In this document: positions 24,160 through 32,785 of the stretch, piece after piece | Layout: the number at the start of each line of letters is the position of its first letter | Position numbering within the stretch: the stretch's first letter is position 1 | Assembly: GCA_016714445.1 (NCBI GenBank) | Contig: JADJNF010000007.1 | Span: 248,001-312,000 of the forward strand | Source: Saprospiraceae bacterium | GTDB lineage: Bacteria > Bacteroidota > Bacteroidia > Chitinophagales > Saprospiraceae | Length of the DNA: 64,000 nt | Reading direction: 5' to 3' | The notes under the pieces: generated by a model | Told to the model about the DNA's origin: nothing | Seen by the model: only the letters and a program-made list of their open reading frames with translations | Databases searched by the model: none | Position numbers and translations under genes: made by a program

Positions 24160-25470
24160 ATGTCTAAACTCAAGAGAGCGTTAACCACCAGGGGATTGAC
24201 GATGATTGCCATTGGTGCTTGTATTGGTTCAGGTATTTTTGTAACACCTGCAAGCACCATGCAATTTATACCACATCACGGTTATGCTTTGCTCGCATGG
24301 ATAATCGGCGGATTTGTAGCTTTTCTGGGGGCAATGACATTTTCTGAACTCGGTTCCAGATTTCCTGAAGAAGGTGGTGTATATGTCTATCTCAGAAATG
24401 CTTACGGTAAACTTGCCGGTTTTTTGTACGGTTGGATCATATTACTCATTGTGAATACAGGTGCACTTGCTGCTTTAGGGTTGGCACTTGCTGACTATCT
24501 GAAGTTTTTTCTTCCCGTCTCAGACCATGAGAAGGCTTTTATTGCGATCATTGTTATTTGGGGACTCACTATTGTTAACATCTTTGGTGTGGATATCAGT
24601 CAGGGATTTGCTTCACTATTTACCGGATTAAAATTGCTGGCCATGGCATTAATTATCCTCGTAGGAGTTTGGTTTTTACCTGACGTAACTCATGAAATCC
24701 ACCTTGACCTCACTTCAGAAGTACCACCAAATCTGCTCAGTGGAATGTTATTTGCCTTTATAGGAGTATTCTGGTCTATGGGAGGTTGGCACCATGCTAC
24801 TTATCTTTCCGGAGAAGCCATAGATGCACAGAAAACAGTACCTCGTGCCATGCTAATAGGTACCATTGTGGTAACGGTTGTATACGTTTTAATCATAGGC
24901 GCTTATATGGTTTTATTGCCAGCAGACGTGATGTCTCAAAGTTCCAGGGTAGCCGGAGATGCAGTCGCGTCTGTATTTTCCGGCGGCGGCAAGCTGGTCT
25001 CTGTTGCCATTTCAATATCTATTTTTGGCACTATCGGTATTTACACCATGACTGCACCAAGAATTTACTATGCTATGGCAAAGGATGGTGTTTTTTTTAG
25101 TTTTTTGGCAGATGTGTCAGAAAAATATAAAACCCCTTACAAAGCCATGCTATTTCAAGCAGTTTGGGCCACTGTGCTGATCTTAATATGGGGCTCTTTT
25201 ATTCGTATTATTACTTTTGTTACTTTCATGGATATTGTGTTTATGGCATTGGCTACAGCTACTATTTTTGTTTTTCGCGGAAGAAAAGACACACATACAG
25301 GATTTATACTCAAATGGTTCCCGATTATCCCCATCATTTACCTTATTGTCACCATAGCTTTTGTAGTTAATACGCTTATAGATTTGAATGCTGAATCATG
25401 GGTCGGAGTGGCTATTCTCATTTCAGGGGTACCGGCTTATTATTATTTTACTCGTAAAAAAACAATATAG
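24160..25470 (+). CDS. APC-family amino acid permease
   Basis: 436 aa, 12 predicted membrane helices. The start, TRGLTMIAIGACIGSGIFVTPA, carries the Gly-rich substrate loop in helix 1 of the APC fold. FSELGSRFPEEGGVYVYLRNAYG follows in the helix 2-3 region, and ISISIFGTIGIYTMTAPRIYYAMAKDG near residue 290. It likely imports or exchanges amino acids; the substrate cannot be read from sequence. Single gene. Confidence 0.9.
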   Translation: MSKLKRALTTRGLTMIAIGACIGSGIFVTPASTMQFIPHHGYALLAWIIGGFVAFLGAMTFSELGSRFPEEGGVYVYLRNAYGKLAGFLYGWIILLIVNTGALAALGLALADYLKFFLPVSDHEKAFIAIIVIWGLTIVNIFGVDISQGFASLFTGLKLLAMALIILVGVWFLPDVTHEIHLDLTSEVPPNLLSGMLFAFIGVFWSMGGWHHATYLSGEAIDAQKTVPRAMLIGTIVVTVVYVLIIGAYMVLLPADVMSQSSRVAGDAVASVFSGGGKLVSVAISISIFGTIGIYTMTAPRIYYAMAKDGVFFSFLADVSEKYKTPYKAMLFQAVWATVLILIWGSFIRIITFVTFMDIVFMALATATIFVFRGRKDTHTGFILKWFPIIPIIYLIVTIAFVVNTLIDLNAESWVGVAILISGVPAYYYFTRKKTI

Positions 25471-25591
25471 ACAATACTGCTTGTATTATATAAAGGTTTT
25501 TTAGTGTAAATTTGGCTAAAATGTATAATGTTTTTGATCAAATTTTTAAATATCATTCGACTTTATTTAAAATCAATGTAGGAATACTTAT

Positions 25592-25744
25592 TTGAGTCCA
25601 CTCCGAAATGTTAAAAATAAAGAAATGCCACAAAGTCTCGAAGTCTCAAAGATTCACAAAGTAATGATTATCACCTGTTTGAAATTAGTGATTCTTTGTG
25701 TTTTTGTGCCTTTGTAGCTAAATAATACTTTTCAGAGATGACTC
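25592..25744. repeat. Dispersed intergenic repeat, copy A
   Basis: About 150 bases closely matching 55956-56107. It contains inverted blocks (GCCACAAAG near the left, CTTTGTAGC near the right, and CACAAAG/CTTTGTG inside), so it can fold. Style and content resemble the CACAAAG/CTTTGTG-rich intergenic repeats common in Bacteroidota. The rest of 25471-25944 holds no gene. Confidence 0.8.
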
Positions 25745-25944
25745 TTATTTGTAATTCTAAATGAATGTAAACCACATAATCGGCAAGCATCAAAAACGGA
25801 ACGATTAAATTGCGGGTATCCCATAAAATTGGTAAAATAATCAATGGATTTGACAAGCATTTTCGAATCAGCAAACCAAACAAATTCAACAACTTGGGAA
25901 AATCTTGTCTCCATAAAAAAGGGTATAGAAAAATCAATACTTGT

Positions 25945-26370
25945 TTATTCCTCCAGTTCCTTGTTTTTTAGATTTCCGCGCATAGATTTTATATCCCCGG
26001 TTTGCTTTTTTTCAGCAATCCTTTTTTCTTTGGACGTTTTGGTGGGTTTGGTAGGTTTTCTCGGAACTTCAGGCGTAAGCAGCCGGGATATCAGTTCATG
26101 AAGTTTATTTATTGCCTTTATTTTGTTTTGCAGCTGACTTCTGAACGCTTGCGAAGTGATAAGTATGGAGGTGTCGTTGTCAACCAGCTTTCCTGCCAGT
26201 TTAGCAACAAGTACATTCTTCTGAACAGACGAGAGCAATTGTGAGTCATCAATATTGAATCTCAACTCCACTTTAGTTTCAGTTTTGTTGACATTTTGAC
26301 CACCGGGGCCACTACTTCTTGATGTAGCAAATATACATTCCGAAGATAAATCTGTCAATTTCGCATCCAT
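25945..26370 (-). CDS. arfB: Alternative ribosome-rescue factor ArfB (peptidyl-tRNA hydrolase)
   Basis: 141 aa, the usual ArfB length. SSGPGGQNVNKTETKVELRF contains the catalytic GGQ at about residues 23-25, shared with class I release factors. The C-terminal tail (KPTKTSKEKRIAEKKQTGD...LKNKELEE) is highly basic, as needed to enter the empty mRNA channel. It releases peptides from ribosomes stalled without a stop codon. It ends one base before the DUF4293 gene begins. Confidence 0.93.
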   Translation of the reverse strand: MDAKLTDLSSECIFATSRSSGPGGQNVNKTETKVELRFNIDDSQLLSSVQKNVLVAKLAGKLVDNDTSILITSQAFRSQLQNKIKAINKLHELISRLLTPEVPRKPTKPTKTSKEKRIAEKKQTGDIKSMRGNLKNKELEE

Positions 26371-26371
26371 A

Positions 26372-26809
26372 TTATCTCAATCGGTCCATAGAACGGACGG
26401 TATTTTCATCTTTACCGATGTATCTGCCTGCCAGTATGGAAAAGATAAGACTGACCAAAGGTAAATAGATGCCAAGTTTATCATCAATTTTATCAGCATT
26501 AACTCCGCTTGTTCCTTCATTGTAAATCAAAAGAATGGCTACCAAAGGCAAAAGAATCGAAAAAACAGTCGCAACATAAGTCATTTTTAGCTGTAGAGTA
26601 CGATTGTTGAATAGGAAAATAGAGGCAATACTGACCAGTCCACCCAAAATACATAAACCCAGCAGTATAGGGCTGTCCTGAATATTGTAGACCATATCAT
26701 TAAAAAGTTGTGGTATGACTACATCACTGGTAGCAAAAGGCACCATAAAAAGACTGAAAAAAGCAATACCACTTATTAGCAGGAAAATAGATTGAATTCT
26801 TTGTATCAT
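26372..26809 (-). CDS. DUF4293 family membrane protein
   Basis: 145 aa with four predicted membrane helices: IFLLISGIAFFSLFMVPF, ILLGLCILGGLVSIASIFLF, VATVFSILLPLVAILLIY and LPLVSLIFSILAGRYI. The start MIQRIQSIFLLI and the conserved order match DUF4293, an uncharacterised Bacteroidota inner-membrane family. It is co-directional with and directly upstream of arfB, an arrangement that may reflect shared transcription only. Confidence 0.85.
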   Translation of the reverse strand: MIQRIQSIFLLISGIAFFSLFMVPFATSDVVIPQLFNDMVYNIQDSPILLGLCILGGLVSIASIFLFNNRTLQLKMTYVATVFSILLPLVAILLIYNEGTSGVNADKIDDKLGIYLPLVSLIFSILAGRYIGKDENTVRSMDRLR

Positions 26810-26921
26810 AATATTTTTATTTTAATATTTTAAAAAATCAATTGCCGCCTGAGAAGTTGTAGCAATTTTTATTTTACATTTGCAATAACAGCCAGGCACA
26901 TATTAAATCGGCTGCAAGATA

Positions 26922-28061
26922 ATGAATTATAGTTTTTGGGAAAAATATTTTATCGAATCGCCTGCTGATGTCACGATCATCGGCTCCGGTATAGTGGGCT
27001 TAAGTACCGCAATTTCCATCAAAGAATCAAGGCCGGACATTTCTGTCAAAATCATAGAACGTGGGGCAATGCCCTATGGAGCAAGTACCAAAAATGCTGG
27101 ATTTTCCTGTTTTGGCTCTGTATCTGAGTTGCTGGATGATATTAAAAACATGGGAGAAGAAGCTTGCATGGATGTAGTCAGGATGCGGTGGAGAGGATTG
27201 CAAAAGTTGAAAAAAAGGGTTGGAGAACAAAGCCTGGAATATGATCATTGCGGAGGTTCTGAATTATTCAGAAGCAAAGATATTTTACTAAAGGAATCCT
27301 GTCTGGATGGCTTAGAAAAATGTAATAGACTAATTAAAACACATCTCGGATTGGATGATTGTTATTCATTAAAAAAAAATAATACCCTTAAAGGCTTTGA
27401 TGAAGTCAGTATTTTAAATCAATATGAGGGAACGATCAATCCGGTCAGCATGATGAATGAGTTGATACGGAAAGCGATAAATATTGGAGTAATCATCATG
27501 AATGGTATACATATTACTGAGATTGATCAGGTAAAAAAAGTACTGAATGCCTATAATAATATTAAAATAAATTATGAAAACCTGATCGTTTGTACCAATG
27601 GATTTGCTGCCCGATTAATACCGGATCTTCCTGTGATGCCGGCGCGAAATCAGGTGCTGATGACCTCTCATTTAAAAAACCTTCATCTATCTTCCGGGTA
27701 CCATCTGGACAAAGGATATATTTACTTCAGGCAATATAATGGCAGAATACTGCTCGGTGGCGGGAGAAATATGGATGAAAAGACAGAAACAACGGATGAA
27801 TTTGGAAATACTGAACTGATTCAGCATTACTTAAAAGATATATTAGAAACCATTTACCCTGGGGCATCCGGACAGATCGAACATTGGTGGAGCGGTATTC
27901 TGGGTGTGGGTAATTCAAAATACCCTATCGTCCAATGGTTAGATGATCATTTGCTCGTTGGCGTAAGGCTAGGTGGTATGGGTGTGGCTATAGGAAGTCA
28001 TCTTGGCGAGAAGCTGGCAAACGAAATGTTGACAAATATGGATAAAAACAATCGGTCATGA
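26922..28061 (+). CDS. FAD-dependent oxidoreductase (DAO family)
   Basis: 379 aa. The FAD-binding Rossmann motif IIGSGIVGLSTAISIKE is near residue 20, with the following acidic residue in KIIERGAMPYG. GASTKNAGFSCFGSVSELL resembles amine and amino acid oxidases such as PuuB or sarcosine oxidase-like proteins. The C-terminal GVRLGGMGVAIGSHLGEKLA closes the FAD fold. A TACATTTG -7 box lies at 26875-26882. It is followed after 45 bases by a Rieske oxygenase and may act on the same small amine or acid; the substrate is unknown. Confidence 0.85.
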   Translation: MNYSFWEKYFIESPADVTIIGSGIVGLSTAISIKESRPDISVKIIERGAMPYGASTKNAGFSCFGSVSELLDDIKNMGEEACMDVVRMRWRGLQKLKKRVGEQSLEYDHCGGSELFRSKDILLKESCLDGLEKCNRLIKTHLGLDDCYSLKKNNTLKGFDEVSILNQYEGTINPVSMMNELIRKAINIGVIIMNGIHITEIDQVKKVLNAYNNIKINYENLIVCTNGFAARLIPDLPVMPARNQVLMTSHLKNLHLSSGYHLDKGYIYFRQYNGRILLGGGRNMDEKTETTDEFGNTELIQHYLKDILETIYPGASGQIEHWWSGILGVGNSKYPIVQWLDDHLLVGVRLGGMGVAIGSHLGEKLANEMLTNMDKNNRS

Positions 28062-28106
28062 TACCTATTTTTGATTTATTTCTTATATCATTAATACCAA
28101 TCAACT

Positions 28107-29195
28107 ATGAAAAAATTTAGTGTAGACAATGACATTTCGATGGCGAAAACCATACATAAAGACTTTTATACGGATCAGCTGGTGTACGAAATGTCCAAAG
28201 AAAATATATTTTCAACGGCTCTACATTATGCCGGAGATATAGAGATGCTGCCTGAAAAAGGTTCCGCATTCCCGCTGATATTACTCGAAGGTTATCTGGA
28301 CGAACCATTGGTCATAGTTCGCAACAAAGAAGATCAGGTCGTCTGTATGAGCAATGTATGTACCCACCGGGGAAATCTACTTCTCACTGAACCGGGCAAA
28401 GTCAGTCAATTGCGTTGTAAATATCATGGCAGGACATTTTCGCTCAATGGAGATATGATATTTATGCCTGAATTTAAGGAAGTTCAAAATTTTCCTTGCC
28501 AGGAAGATCATTTGCCTTCTTTGCAAGTATTCCAATGGGGCAATCTTCTTTTTATTGCAATGCAGCATCATATAAAACCGGAAACCTATTTTGGAGATAT
28601 GATGAAGAGGATGTCATTTTTCCCAATGGACAAACTGGTGAGACGCGATGATTTAAGTAAAGACTATATGGTAAATGCCAACTGGGCACTGTATTGCGAA
28701 AATTATCTCGAAGGTTTTCATATACCATTTGTTCATGCAGGACTGAGTGAAGTACTGGATTTCGGTGATTATGAGACGGAGTTGTATTATCCATATTCCA
28801 GTTTGCAGTTGGGAGTATCCAAAGGGAAAGAAAACACATTCGATTTACCTTCCGATTCGCCGGATTATGGTCGTAATATTGCTGCCTATTATTTTTGGGT
28901 ATTTCCACACATGATGTTCAATTTTTATCCGTGGGGATTGTCACTAAACATCGTACAACCGCAGGCTATAGATCGGACCAAAGTATCCTTTATCACGTAC
29001 ATGTATGATGAGTCGCGCTATGACACAGGGGCAGGAAAAAATCTGGACAAAGTCGAGATGGAAGATGAAGAGATCGTACACAATGTACAAAAAGGCGTCA
29101 GAAGCAGATTTTATACACATGGCAGATACTCTGTAACCCGCGAGAAAGGAACCCATCATTTTCATACTTTACTGGCTGATTTTATTGGATGTTGA
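28107..29195 (+). CDS. Rieske non-haem iron oxygenase, alpha subunit
   Basis: 362 aa. The Rieske [2Fe-2S] ligands are CTHRGNLL (Cys-x-His) and CKYHGRTF (Cys-x-x-His) near residues 90-115. The catalytic domain has NYLEGFHIPFVHAGL with the two iron-binding His. It is a soluble cytoplasmic oxygenase of the ring-hydroxylating/betaine-demethylase superfamily and needs a separate reductase, which is not visible here. It pairs with the FAD oxidoreductase upstream, so a shared demethylation or dealkylation pathway is plausible. Confidence 0.88.
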   Translation: MKKFSVDNDISMAKTIHKDFYTDQLVYEMSKENIFSTALHYAGDIEMLPEKGSAFPLILLEGYLDEPLVIVRNKEDQVVCMSNVCTHRGNLLLTEPGKVSQLRCKYHGRTFSLNGDMIFMPEFKEVQNFPCQEDHLPSLQVFQWGNLLFIAMQHHIKPETYFGDMMKRMSFFPMDKLVRRDDLSKDYMVNANWALYCENYLEGFHIPFVHAGLSEVLDFGDYETELYYPYSSLQLGVSKGKENTFDLPSDSPDYGRNIAAYYFWVFPHMMFNFYPWGLSLNIVQPQAIDRTKVSFITYMYDESRYDTGAGKNLDKVEMEDEEIVHNVQKGVRSRFYTHGRYSVTREKGTHHFHTLLADFIGC

Positions 29196-29389
29196 AATGA
29201 TTTGAATGATTATAATAAATGTAGATCTAATTTCAAATACTCATATGATATTCAAATGCGAAAACTTACATTATGAAATTTGAAAATATTTACAGAAAAT
29301 ATATCATCAGAAGCAAGTTCAAAACCAATGTTATTTCTGTACAGAAATTTGTAAAGCAATAATAAGACTCATTCAAATAATGTGTGCGG

Positions 29390-31198
29390 TCAGTAAAGCA
29401 TAACTTTTTTGACGATCATTTGGTTTTTATACATCAATTTTACAAAAATGATACCTGTGTATGATAACCCCGCCATCTCTACCCTATTGATCTGACCAAT
29501 ACCGTTGATTAATTTTGATAGTACGTGGCCATTGATATCAGTAATTTCTATATGATGTGGCAACTGGTCATCCTGATCAAATATAATATCAAATGAACCC
29601 GATGCCGGATTCGGATAGACACGCACTCCGCGACTATATCCATCGTCATCTGTAGCAGAAAGATCTTTTACAAAACCTATGGCATCCAGTGCCGGTTGTA
29701 TCTCGGGATTTTTCATAAACATTTTCCAAAGCAAGCCGGTACGATGGTTTTGCAGCATGACCAGAATAGGCCCCTGGTCAATGGCAAGGTATGAATCCGC
29801 TACCCAATTCTGATTGCCATTAAATGCATCATAAAATCCGGATGGACCAAATAGTCTTTCGCCTTCATCAAAATAAAAACATCTCAGGGCTGCCATGCTT
29901 TCCACAGGGGTGTATGGCATAGACGACAAAGCTGCAGTAGGTGCGATGGTCCCGTTGTCTCTGGTGCCAGGCTCGTGAGCCAGATAACCGGTCGGGTTAT
30001 CAGAAGCCGTAAGTCCCCAGCAGGATGCACTGTACTTTTTGTGTTTGTATGGATTGTAAATACACCAGCCACGATTGATGAGGCTGTGATTTCTATTGTT
30101 GTCAAAATAATTGGTATATTTATCTCTGATGCCTCTCGGATCAAATCCCAAAAATGAATAATGGGCAAAAAACAAAGGTCCACCGTAAGCAGGCCCTACA
30201 AATAACTTGTGCGAAAACCACGTATTCCCATTTTTGTAGGATGATGAAGAAGCCCATCCTCCATGATAATATGTGGCAGGCACTGCATGAGTAGGTGACG
30301 CAATGGCCAGTAAATAGACAATCAATGCTTCATTGTACCCTCTGAGCGGAAAGTTCATCTGCCAGGCAAAATTGGGCGACCAATGCCAGTACAAAACGCC
30401 GGAATTGTTTTTGGAATAAAAATCCCACTCCACGTCTTCATACAGTTTGGTTATAATCTGTCGGATCGCCTTTTCACTCCCATCTTCCCTGTCAAAAAAT
30501 TGTCTGGCTGCCAGAAGCCCCTGCATTAAAAAAGCAGTCTCTACCAAATCACCACCATTGTCATATTGGCTGAAAGGAACTACTTTGCCCGTTTTACCAT
30601 TCATCCAGTGAGGAAAAACGCCATGAAATCTATCTGCAAACTGAAGAAAGCTGATGATTCTTATGATTCTGCTGACTCCTTCACTTCGGCTAATGTACCC
30701 GTTTTCGATGCCTACCAGAATGCCCATAATGCCAAAACCGGTACCTCCTGTGGTCACGATATCACCACTTTTGTTTCGCTCTCTGGCCATGCCTGAAGTC
30801 GGGTGACCTTCATCCCAAAAGTATCTGAAGGTGTATTTCTGTACCATGTCCATAAGCTGGTCATCCGACATGACATACTCCGCTGCCTTGATCGTGTCTG
30901 ATACCGCTATTACCTGATTGAGTCCATTGAGTGCCTGAATAAAATAATAAGATGTATCCAGCTTGTTTGATGAGCTGAAATCCATGTATTGTTTTGTCGT
31001 TAACGTTTTGACCGCTGTGAATGCAAGATTATCAGTGGATCGCATGATGCGAAAATATTCCGCCCCATTGACATCCTTGACATCCCAAACAAGTTCTGTA
31101 TGTCGCTGATAGGTATCTGCTTTGGTAAAGTTGACCTTTTGTGCCTGACTGATATTTGTGATCAGCATTAAAATAAAAACTAAAACTCTACCTATCAT
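29390..31198 (-). CDS. GH144-like glucoamylase-family enzyme with Fn3 and T9SS sorting domain
   Basis: 602 aa with signal peptide (MIGRVLVFILMLITNISQAQ). An Fn3-like domain covers about 22-105. The catalytic alpha/alpha barrel (glycoamylase-like, PF10091) spans about 110-510, with FRYFWDEGHPTSGMARERN, GGTGFGIMGILVG, FPHWMN and NGGDLVETAFLMQGLL. The last about 75 residues (VRVYPNPASGSFDIIF...KKVMLY) are a T9SS type A sorting domain, so it is exported to the surface. Bacteroidota members of this family include the GH144 endo-beta-1,2-glucanase of Chitinophaga. Last gene of the PUL operon. Confidence 0.83.
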   Translation of the reverse strand: MIGRVLVFILMLITNISQAQKVNFTKADTYQRHTELVWDVKDVNGAEYFRIMRSTDNLAFTAVKTLTTKQYMDFSSSNKLDTSYYFIQALNGLNQVIAVSDTIKAAEYVMSDDQLMDMVQKYTFRYFWDEGHPTSGMARERNKSGDIVTTGGTGFGIMGILVGIENGYISRSEGVSRIIRIISFLQFADRFHGVFPHWMNGKTGKVVPFSQYDNGGDLVETAFLMQGLLAARQFFDREDGSEKAIRQIITKLYEDVEWDFYSKNNSGVLYWHWSPNFAWQMNFPLRGYNEALIVYLLAIASPTHAVPATYYHGGWASSSSYKNGNTWFSHKLFVGPAYGGPLFFAHYSFLGFDPRGIRDKYTNYFDNNRNHSLINRGWCIYNPYKHKKYSASCWGLTASDNPTGYLAHEPGTRDNGTIAPTAALSSMPYTPVESMAALRCFYFDEGERLFGPSGFYDAFNGNQNWVADSYLAIDQGPILVMLQNHRTGLLWKMFMKNPEIQPALDAIGFVKDLSATDDDGYSRGVRVYPNPASGSFDIIFDQDDQLPHHIEITDINGHVLSKLINGIGQINRVEMAGLSYTGIIFVKLMYKNQMIVKKVMLY

Positions 31199-31232
31199 AT
31201 TTCAGACTTATTGATCTATTAAATCGATATTT

Positions 31233-32705
31233 TTAATACCCGGCATTTTGGCCCAACGTGCCTCCACTCAAATCTATTTCTGTTTGTGGCAAAGGAAAAA
31301 GTTCGTGTTTATTGGCTACAAATGCTTTACCAAGTTTTGTCATCACCGCACTCTGAATACCCCATCTCTGTAAGTCAAACCATCTGTGTTGTTCCATGGC
31401 CAGTTCAGATCTTCTTTCTCTTCTTATGGCTGTACGCAGGTCTGCCTGATTGGTCGTGGTCAGATCTTTCAGGATAAATGTATTGGTACCCCTTGCTCTT
31501 TTTCTGATCATATTGACATATTCCAGTGCTTTGGTTGCATTACCGGTTTCATTGGCAGCTTCTGCAGCGAGCAATAGCACATCAGCATATCTCAGCAGGC
31601 GAATGTTGCCTGGTCCGTTGTCCTGGAGTCCGGCATGTTTGCTTACCCATGCTTTCTGATTAAATCTTTCATTGAGTATCTCGGGATTATCCTGTACAAT
31701 GGTAGATCCATCCGGAAGCACTTCGCCTACGTAGATGATGGTGGCCTGACGTCTGGGGTCGCCAGCTTCATAGTTGGAAATGAGATCATCGCTGGGTCTG
31801 TTGAATCCCCAACCAAGATTGGGTACGCCACGAACACCCTGTACCATATTGTAAGGTGTAGCACCTGAGCCAACTACAGATGCCTGCAGGGCTACTGCTC
31901 CTATTTCAAAAATACTCTCTGAACCGTTCTCTCCTGTCTGAGTAAATATCTGATTATAGTTAGGCAACAGCGTATACTGATTGCTGCTGATGATTTCTTC
32001 AGAAAGCTGGAGTGCTTTGTCAAACTTATTTTGCACCATATATAGTTTTGCCAGTATACCTTTTGCAGCACCTTTGGTGGCACGTCCCAGGTCTTCAGAT
32101 GTATATGCTGATTTTTCGGGTAGAACAGAGATGGCATCCTGAAGGTCTTTTTCGATCAAAGCGTAGATTTCTGATTTTGTATTCCTTTTTTGTGTAAAAT
32201 ACTCGTCATCATTGAGTTGTTTGGTAATCAATGGGATATCTCCAAACCACTGCACCAGTCGAAGATAATTGAATGCTCGAAGAAACTTGGCTTCACCGAT
32301 AAGTCTGGCTTTCAGTGTTTCTGACATCACTATATCCGGTATCCTGTTGATCGCCAGATTTGCCCTTGAGATGGTAAGATAGTGTCCTTTCCAAATGGTA
32401 GAAAAAGTCTGATTGGTTGCATCAAACTGAAAATCATCTATTTCCCTCAGATAAGGTCCATCATTTTCGGTACTGCCTTTGTCTGAATCGTCACTGATGA
32501 TGTCTGTAGCACCTATGTAAGGTAAGCCGCAGTACTCCCATGATCTGAAATTGGCATAGATCGCATTGGTAGCCCAAACAGCATGTTCTTCATTTTCAAA
32601 AAAGGTCTCTGCTGTGAGGTTTCCTTTGGGTTTTCTATCGAGAAAATCTTCTGAACATGATACTACCGACATGACGATGATGAGTGATAATATTTTACTT
32701 TTCAT
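31233..32705 (-). CDS. susD: SusD/RagB-family surface glycan-binding lipoprotein
   Basis: 490 aa. A lipoprotein signal with lipobox VVSC is followed by SEDFLDRKPKGNLTAETFF, the classic SusD start. TPR-like helices follow, then the C-terminal RRERRSELAMEQHRWFDLQRWG signature. It sits on the outer face of the outer membrane as the lid of the SusC transporter and captures oligosaccharide. It lies 80 bases downstream of susC, the standard order. Confidence 0.93.
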   Translation of the reverse strand: MKSKILSLIIVMSVVSCSEDFLDRKPKGNLTAETFFENEEHAVWATNAIYANFRSWEYCGLPYIGATDIISDDSDKGSTENDGPYLREIDDFQFDATNQTFSTIWKGHYLTISRANLAINRIPDIVMSETLKARLIGEAKFLRAFNYLRLVQWFGDIPLITKQLNDDEYFTQKRNTKSEIYALIEKDLQDAISVLPEKSAYTSEDLGRATKGAAKGILAKLYMVQNKFDKALQLSEEIISSNQYTLLPNYNQIFTQTGENGSESIFEIGAVALQASVVGSGATPYNMVQGVRGVPNLGWGFNRPSDDLISNYEAGDPRRQATIIYVGEVLPDGSTIVQDNPEILNERFNQKAWVSKHAGLQDNGPGNIRLLRYADVLLLAAEAANETGNATKALEYVNMIRKRARGTNTFILKDLTTTNQADLRTAIRRERRSELAMEQHRWFDLQRWGIQSAVMTKLGKAFVANKHELFPLPQTEIDLSGGTLGQNAGY

Positions 32706-32785
32706 TGCTTTTATTTTATATTGCTTAAAATGAAATGTTTTATTTTAATTCTTTGAAAGATCATTTTACTTTCTAACAAAATGGG

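Noticed and set aside
24786..25100. 104-codon frame inside the APC permease gene
   Set aside because: Shadow of the permease in another frame, rich in Arg, Cys and His.
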